A stretch of 64,000 nucleotides of DNA, taken from contig CANTUR010000038.1 in NCBI GenBank assembly GCA_947683625.1, positions 868,001 through 932,000 of the forward strand, read 5' to 3'. The notes under the pieces were generated by a model that had not been told where the DNA came from, ran no database searches, and worked only from the letters and a program-made list of their open reading frames with translations. A program made the translations under genes and the position numbers. Below are positions 58,301 to 64,000 of this stretch, one piece after another. Source of the stretch: Mallotus nudiflorus. Lineage: Eukaryota > Streptophyta > Magnoliopsida > Malpighiales > Euphorbiaceae. How positions within the stretch are numbered: position 1 is the stretch's first letter; each line of letters opens with the position of its first letter.

Positions 58301-60047
58301 TTGTTTCCAAGGCAAGAGACAGCACAAAACAAAAATTTGCCTACTTTCCTTAGCTTCGCCTAATGGATACATTAATGTCTACCTTCATAACTCCGGGCAA
58401 TGATTTATGCTTCTTCTTTTTTTTCCCCAAAGTTAGAATATTTTAAAGAATAGCTATTAAATAACTATAAAAAGTTAAATTTGCTGTTTTTCAGGGAAAA
58501 AAAAAACTCCAAAAGCAATGCTTACAATTACAAATTACTTTGAATAATTACTTTGATGAATTATAAAATAAAAAATATTTCACTACTTATTAAATCATAT
58601 AAAAATTAACATTATTAATTTTATAAATTAAAAAAATTGTATATAATTAATTTAAATTTTATATATCTCATGATATACTTTAAAAAAATTAATTTCTATG
58701 AAGAATTAGTTAATAGGACGTTGTTCTAGTTTGAATCAGGTTTTAAATTTGAATTTTAATATATATAGTCATGTTAAACTAATGGGTAATAGACTTTTAC
58801 CATCCTTATGATTATGTTTAAATTTATTGAATTAATTAAAATTTAATATATTCTACGTGCAATGATTTCAACCAAAATTGATCATCCTTCCACTAAAAAT
58901 TTCTCTTAAAATATAATAGTAGATTATATATAGAGAGAGAGTAATTTAATAGAAGGGATCAAAATTACTGGTTTATAATATATAATTCTAGCAGAATTGA
59001 CAAATAGTTAATGAAATTAAATTTCAAGAGAATTTAATTAACTTTTAAAACAGTATGAAGAAAGTAGTTAGTTTGAATATAGGATGTTATTTTATATATA
59101 TAGAGAGAGAAATTTTCTAAATCAAGGAATGCAATGTAAACAACACCGTCACAATTCTTGAAAATATTATTTTTGCCTCCTACATCCATGAAAGCACCAA
59201 AAAATTATTATAAAGATAAAAATGTAAAATAAAAAAAATTGCCGTTTTCCTGCGATAAATCACGATCAACAATGTATATATATAAATATATAACATTAGA
59301 AAAGAAAAAGAAAATGGAGAGAATAATTAACAAAACTGAAGGAGCAAAAATAAATAAATAAATAACACCCTCATTGCATTATCAGCTCAAACTTTGTTCT
59401 TGTGATGCGGAAAAGAATTATATGATTGCAAGTCCTGTGTAACATTTTTTATTACTATTATCATCATTACTATTTGAGATTGTAGGTAGTTCTTTGATAT
59501 CATTAATATGCTCTTTACAAAAGCTTTAATTTAATGATTGCTCTTGAAGATAAACTATTAATAAACTTATAGAGATGCATTGAGGTTTCTTCAATTATCT
59601 ATTAAATGATTTGTTTGCTTCTTGCAAGTAAATATATTTTTTATTTTTTGACTATTGTCACCACATCATTTGTGGAGCCATATGTATGTAAATATATGGC
59701 TGATTTTTGAATAAATTACATCCAATCTTCTGAATTAATGAAAAAAATTAAACAATTTTTTTGGTTGAAAGGGAGATAAAGAGCCTATAGAGACATTACA
59801 CAACCCATATAGTGATATGAAATTTGTCTTACTTTCACTGTATGTGATGTTACATAATAATATTTTTAAGAGCTTTTTTTTTTTTTACGAAAAATAAAAA
59901 AGAATTTAAAAAAATCCGTTGGGGTTAATTAGTCCCCATTATTTTTGCAACAAGCAGTTAAATCCTATGTTCAGGACTGGCAAATAATTTTCAGCAGTAT
60001 ACATGTGTCAGTAGCTAGCTAACTTGCTGGAGAGCATCCTCAATGCT
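55380..60047. other. Long AT-rich intergenic tract
   Basis: No gene is supported. Parts seen: the 3' untranslated region of the upstream gene with AATAAA at 55685; a GT run then T run at about 55731-55760; CACTACGAAAAAATAA at about 55919, like a CACTA transposon end with no partner found; a possible degenerate fold-back at about 56040-56830 (TATTATACTATTTAATC at the left pairs with GGGGTTAATAGTATAATA at the right); and short GA-run microsatellites near 58934 and 59103. The rest shows nothing recognisable. Confidence 0.5.
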
Positions 60048-60362
60048 TCATTTTGTTTCACTAGTAGCCACACCAAATGAGGCCAGATGACCAGCTGGGT
60101 ACGCGTGCTGTGGAGGAGCAACAACAGCACGACCAGCAACTTTCCGTCCGCTAGTGCAAGGGGGTCCTCCCTGACCAGGGATGAAGGTGCACCCATTTGA
60201 ACCAGGTTGCCGTTGTAGAGATTGGAGTATATTGTGTTTCCTTATGATAAATTCTTGTTCTTCTTCGTCGAGGATCCTAGTAGCCTCATGGCTTTGCATG
60301 TTCAAGACAATAACCAATATTGCTACTAGCACAACAACATTTTGAACCCTTCCCATCATCAT
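60048..60362 (-). CDS. Small secreted peptide precursor, CTNIP/SCREW-like, single module (104 aa)
   Basis: It encodes 104 residues: a signal segment (about residues 6-27, VQNVVVLVAILVIVLNMQSHEA), an acidic pro-region (ILDEEEQEF) and a module QPGSNGCTFIPGQGGPPC with Cys58 and Cys69, followed by KVAGRAVVAPP and a C-terminal tail. PGSN-x-C-T-x-I-P-G and the second Cys match the genes at 24955 and 54441; the VAG[NR] block after the Cys pair is shared with the 54441 gene. CTNIP/SCREW-like peptides are apoplastic signals sensed by HSL3/NUT; this assignment is by motif only. There are three consecutive Met codons at the start, any of which may be used. A TATATAAATA box lies about 112 bp upstream. 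It is convergent with the four-unit gene, separated by about 4.7 kb. Confidence 0.85.
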   Translation of the reverse strand: MMMGRVQNVVVLVAILVIVLNMQSHEATRILDEEEQEFIIRKHNILQSLQRQPGSNGCTFIPGQGGPPCTSGRKVAGRAVVAPPQHAYPAGHLASFGVATSETK

Positions 60363-60473
60363 CTTAATTAATTTCTTGGAACACCAAAAGAATTAAAGCT
60401 AGGATCCTGAAGTATATGAATTTAACAATCAATGTGGAGGATTATGGTATGGAGGAATGAAGAGGGGGGGGTG

Positions 60474-60483
60474 TATTTATATA
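60474..60483 (-). promoter_or_regulatory. TATA box of the 60048-60362 peptide gene
   Basis: The reverse complement TATATAAATA stands about 112 bp upstream of the start codon, beside a GATA-tetranucleotide run (60483-60499) and a G run (60463-60471). The box resembles that of the 24955 gene. Confidence 0.58.
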
Positions 60484-60499
60484 GATAGATAGATAGATA

Positions 60500-61235
60500 T
60501 ACATGTTAATTCTTTATATATGACTTGAATCTTTCAATGGGGACGGGGACGTGTTTTATGGCTTCTTGACTAATATTTTCTGTAAGTATTGGACAAGGAA
60601 GTGGTCAAGGAAAATGAATTAGCCAAAGTTTTGTAATTTTGAATGGATCCTAAAGTTCATATCAGTAAATGAATTCATGTGGGCGGGTGTCTTAGCAACC
60701 TGTGAAGATCATCTAGGTGCAAATTAAGCGACATGTGAATGATAATAGCTTTTTTAGTTTCTTATTTTGACCTTTTTTTATGCATTTAATCTGTATTAAA
60801 TCAAATCAAATCATATTATATTATGGTAGGAACCAGTGCTAAAAAAAGTTTAAGAGATTGAAACTCATTGATTAGTAGTAAACCAATTATAAGTCACAAA
60901 TTAAGAAAATCAAAGTCAAATTCTATTATTTGAATTAGTACGCACAACGTCTACGTGCCATTGGCTGTTCACGTAATAACCTAACGCCCTTTCATACACA
61001 CAAAAGAACTTCCCTTCATTTTTTCTATGAAAATATTATAGTACACTTCGTGATCTTAATTTCCTTCATTTTTGGTTATTTATTTTGCAAGTAGTTTTTG
61101 AATCCATTATTTGGATTTTAGTAGCCTTGGACCCATTTAGATGGCAATTAAGGTTTTAAAAAGGATTTTTTTTTTTCCGAAACACGCAAAAGCTTTTTAA
61201 TTTTAGGGTTAATTTTTTTTAAAGCAAAAGTTACA
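60500..61235. other. Upstream intergenic region of the minus-strand peptide gene
   Basis: No coding sense on either strand. It contains 'ACGTGCCATTGGCTGTTCACGT' near 60953-60974, with a CCAAT-box sequence (ATTGG) between two ACGT cores; this is noted as a possible bZIP/bHLH-type site about 600 bp from the gene. Confidence 0.35.
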
Positions 61236-62392
61236 TAAAAATCTTTCAACTTATATGAGAAGAATAAATAGCACCTTAAACTTAATATCGACTTATCAAA
61301 ACCCCTAAACTTTTAAAAATATTCAAATAGGCCCTTTTTTAATGACTTAACAAAAGTTAAGTTTTAATTTCTAAAACTATAAAAGGTAAAAAAAAAAAAG
61401 CTCTTAAACTTTTATTTTAATATAATTAAATTCTAAATATTTTTAAAATTCAAAATATTCATTTTAATTCATATATATATTATGAAATTTATTTCAAATT
61501 GTGAAATTATTTTAAAAGTTTAATTATTTTTTAAACAATATTTTATACTTAAAAAATATTTATTTTAAAAAAATTTCTATTATAAAATTTTAATAAATTC
61601 TATATTTTATTGGCCAAATAAAATTTTATTAAAAAACTATTAAACTTTATTTGGCTAATAAAATTTTATTTAGAAAAACTACTAAATTTTAGTTGATTGG
61701 AAAAATTAATAAATTATTTTTAACCAATAAAATTTTGTTAAGAAAAATTAATAAAATTTATGAAATTTCATTAACCAATAAAATTTTATTTAGAAAAAAT
61801 ATTAAATTTTATTTGGCCAATAAATGTAAATTCATCATAAAAAAATTTTTTAGACCATTTTTTGAGAATAAATATTTTGATTCACATAATAATGTTTACA
61901 AGAATCAAAATTTTTACACTATAAGATCATTTTTCAAAAAACTATATACTGATAATTCAGATCAATAATTTTTTTTTGCAATAATTTTTACACTATGAAA
62001 TGAATTTGGCAAATAATTTTATGCTTTAATTTTTTTAAAAAATTAAGTAATATATGTGTTAAAATAAATAATTTTTTTTAAATAATTTAGGACTCCAAAA
62101 TTAATTCTAATATAAAATAGTAATTAATAAAAATAAATGAATCTTTTGAATTTTAAAAATAAATGAATATTTTGAATTTTAAAAATATATAGGCTTTAAT
62201 CGTATTAAAATAAAAGATTGAGGACTTTTTTGTGCCTTTTGTAGTTCCAAAAATTAAAATTTAACTTCTATTAAGTTAAAAAATGGACTTATTTGAGCCA
62301 TTTTTAAAAATTCAGGGGCTTCGTTGAGTCGACATTAACTTTAAGGTGCTATATACTCTTCACATATAAATTGAAGGGCTTTTTTTTTACCT
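61236..62392. mobile_element. Fold-back (long inverted repeat) element, about 1.15 kb
   Basis: The left arm (61236-61430: 'ctttcaacttatatgaga', 'ttaatatcgacttatcaaaa', 'aataggcccttttttaatga') pairs with the right arm (62200-62392: 'catataaattgaagggc', 'ttgagtcgacattaac', 'aaaaaatggacttatttgag'), meeting near 61815. The centre is made of diverged copies of a roughly 60-bp unit containing 'AATAAAATTTTATTTAGAAA' (61610-61830). The open stretch at 61693-61968 is a by-product of this AT-rich repeat and not a gene. Confidence 0.78.
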
Positions 62393-62773
62393 TTTGTCTT
62401 TTTTTAAATTAACTTTTTTTTTAAAAACAATCCTTTCAAAATTAATAAAAAACATAATTTTCTCCCATGTTTCATTAACCACTAAAAATTTATATTCTCT
62501 CTATTTCTATATAAATAATCAATAAATTCTACAATTCAACCAAAATTTCACATAGTTGTCATTGGTCATAGTTCTGTAACAAAAATCAACTAATATAGAT
62601 AATTTATCTAGATGAAATCAATAAAAACAACAGCAATATCAATGGAAAATAATTGGACAACACCCATAAACAATGCGAAAACAATGCAACAACAATCTAG
62701 AAAAAAATAACTTAAATCAATAAAAAAAACATGGACAACATTTGATATGAATTACATAGAGGTAATTCAGCTA
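62393..62773. other. Intergenic AT-rich sequence
   Basis: No gene, terminus or repeat is recognised. Confidence 0.4.
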
Positions 62774-63690
62774 TGTCACGATCCAAATTAGGGGCTATAA
62801 TCGGCGCTAGGAAATAAGAATTCTTTCAAATCTAGAACCCGTAGCAAATCTTAAAAGAATAAAAACATACAATAAATAAAATAAATATACCATAATTAAA
62901 ATTTCAATTTAATATAATAAAAAAAACTCCTTCATATCATAAAATGATTTAATACAATATTCAAATTAAACATCTGAATTAAAATCTCATATAGCAAAAT
63001 ATAATAAAACTCACTACTGATACAAATACAATTACTGTAGTTTTCAAGAGTACAATATGAAATAATTAAGTAGATAAATTACATAATAGTGTCGAGGCGA
63101 AAGAAATCAGACGGATAGATCTACTATTGAGATCTGAAAAGGAAGACTCTCCTATACAAATATCAATTGAGGAGAGTTAAACCTCACTGAGTGAATTATT
63201 ATAATATATTTACACGTATTACTAAATGTTAAATGCAAAAAATCATATGTATATAATACATAAATATATAGGCATATGCACACAGATGCTGAAAATCTCT
63301 TTATTTCATAATACTGAAAAATATAAGTTTTGAAGGATCAAATAGAACCCTAAATGATTGCAACCTCAATAATAATAAAAAAATCACTCTAGCTATATTG
63401 GCGCACTTAATTCCAAGTAAATTCACTTAATCCAACTAGATAGTAAACTAGCCCCAAGACACTAAGTCGACTAAGCTCTAGCAGTCTAACTGTCAGTGTG
63501 ATTAACCCCGAAAAACTTGTTCAACCGAGCTCCAACAATCACATCCTTAATCATATCACACATCAATCATGTCATATTTCCTCAAATAAGTTAGTACTTC
63601 AACCTACAATTTATTGCACCGGTACATACTTTGTCCTAGTGTTGCCCACTAGAAAGCACGTTCTATCGATATCCTTCATTTAAAAATAAA
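62774..63690 (+). mobile_element. TGTCACGA-ended repeat element, copy 2
   Basis: It begins TGTCACGATCCAAATT, with GGCGCTAGGAAATAAGAATT soon after. It aligns in inverted orientation with 22952-23853 over its whole length (shared landmarks: the CTCACTGAGTGAATTATTATA block, 'ggattaagtgaattta' in reverse, 'taccggt' near the far end), at roughly 80% by eye. Homology ends near 63672 ('gttctatcgatat'). The AT-rich sequence to 64000 has repeated 'aaatatac' words and could be its internal region. The class is unresolved. Confidence 0.6.
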
Positions 63691-64000
63691 ACATACATTC
63701 AAAAATAAATAATGTAAAACGGCATTCAAAATGATCAAATAAACCATATATATACTAGAAATATACCTAAAATAAACTAAGTATATTTCAAGTATATATA
63801 TGTAAAATAAATTCAAATAAATCATGAAATATACTCAAAATAAACCAATAATATACTTAAAAATAATTTAAATATAAATCAAAAGTAAAACATACATTTA
63901 TTTCAAAATATACCAAGAATATACTAAAAATATACCTAAAATATACTTTAAGCATTTAATAAAACAATTATGCAAAATTATACATTTAAAACATATAATT

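Noticed and set aside
24955..60362. Reading the three Cys-pair peptides as PIP, CLE or CEP family members
   Set aside because: The SGPSxxGxGH, CLE and CEP C-terminal motifs are absent; the C[ST]x[IV]P plus second Cys pattern fits CTNIP/SCREW better.
61693..61968. 91-codon Lys/Asn/Ile-rich frame
   Set aside because: It is produced by the repeated AATAAAATTTTATTTAGAAA core of a fold-back element; the low-complexity repeats are not a protein family.
1..64000. tRNA or rRNA genes
   Set aside because: No cloverleaf-type or rRNA-like sequence was recognised on reading; only tRNA-complementary primer-binding sites were found.

Overview
This is nuclear DNA of a eudicot plant. It is AT-rich and has long tracts of nested LTR retrotransposons, an intronless bHLH-MYC transcription factor, plant fold-back and hAT-like MITEs, and plant-type small secreted peptide genes. 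The sequence alone does not fix the family or species. About 45 kb of the 64 kb is transposon-derived; host genes are sparse and lie mostly after position 46,000.

Layout. (1) Positions 1-24310 hold a transposon nest. The oldest layer is a minus-strand LINE remnant (zf-RVT region at 22766-24310, RNase H-like part at 1-183). It was split by a minus-strand Ty3/gypsy element of Tat/Ogre type (element A, 184-22765) with matching LTRs, primer-binding site, polypurine tract and a near-perfect 5-bp target duplication. Element A was then hit by a complete Ty1/copia element (element B, 1320-10378, exact CTAAC duplication), and it also carries a truncated LTR of the copia B family. (2) Positions 24430-27319 hold a small secreted peptide gene (24955-25176) in AT-rich sequence. 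(3) Positions 27320-45938 are a second Tat-type gypsy element (C), also on the minus strand. Its right LTR was invaded by a copia-B-family solo LTR (43352-44885, exact TCATC duplication). (4) Positions 45939-50340 contain several inverted-repeat or MITE-type elements. (5) A bHLH3/JAM-type transcription factor lies at 50877-52394. (6) A remarkable four-unit tandem-repeat secreted peptide precursor lies at 54441-55379, and a third related peptide gene at 60048-60362 on the minus strand. (7) The right end holds a long fold-back element and a second copy of a TGTCACGA-ended repeat.

The most interesting host signal is the three peptide genes. All have an N-terminal hydrophobic signal segment and a motif of the form PGSN-x-C-[ST]-x-[IV]-P followed by a second Cys 10-11 residues after the first. 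This resembles the CTNIP/SCREW phytocytokine family, whose known members act through the receptor kinase HSL3/NUT in immunity and water loss. The middle gene carries the module four times, joined by Ser-Pro4/5 extensin-like linkers. A multi-copy precursor of this kind would be a dosage or polyprotein version of the signal. The neighbouring bHLH3-like gene is, by homology, a jasmonate-pathway repressor; any functional link to the peptides is unproven.

The most interesting mobile-element signals are these. Both gypsy elements carry plant-specific genes (plant mobile domain, and in C also a DUF7745-like domain) antisense to gag-pol, with possible TATA boxes just inside the 3' LTR. Element C is peppered with a GC-rich palindrome (GGCGATCGCC and variants). 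The copia polyprotein has ten in-frame stops but no frameshift. All coordinates of decayed features are approximate unless terminal motifs are given.
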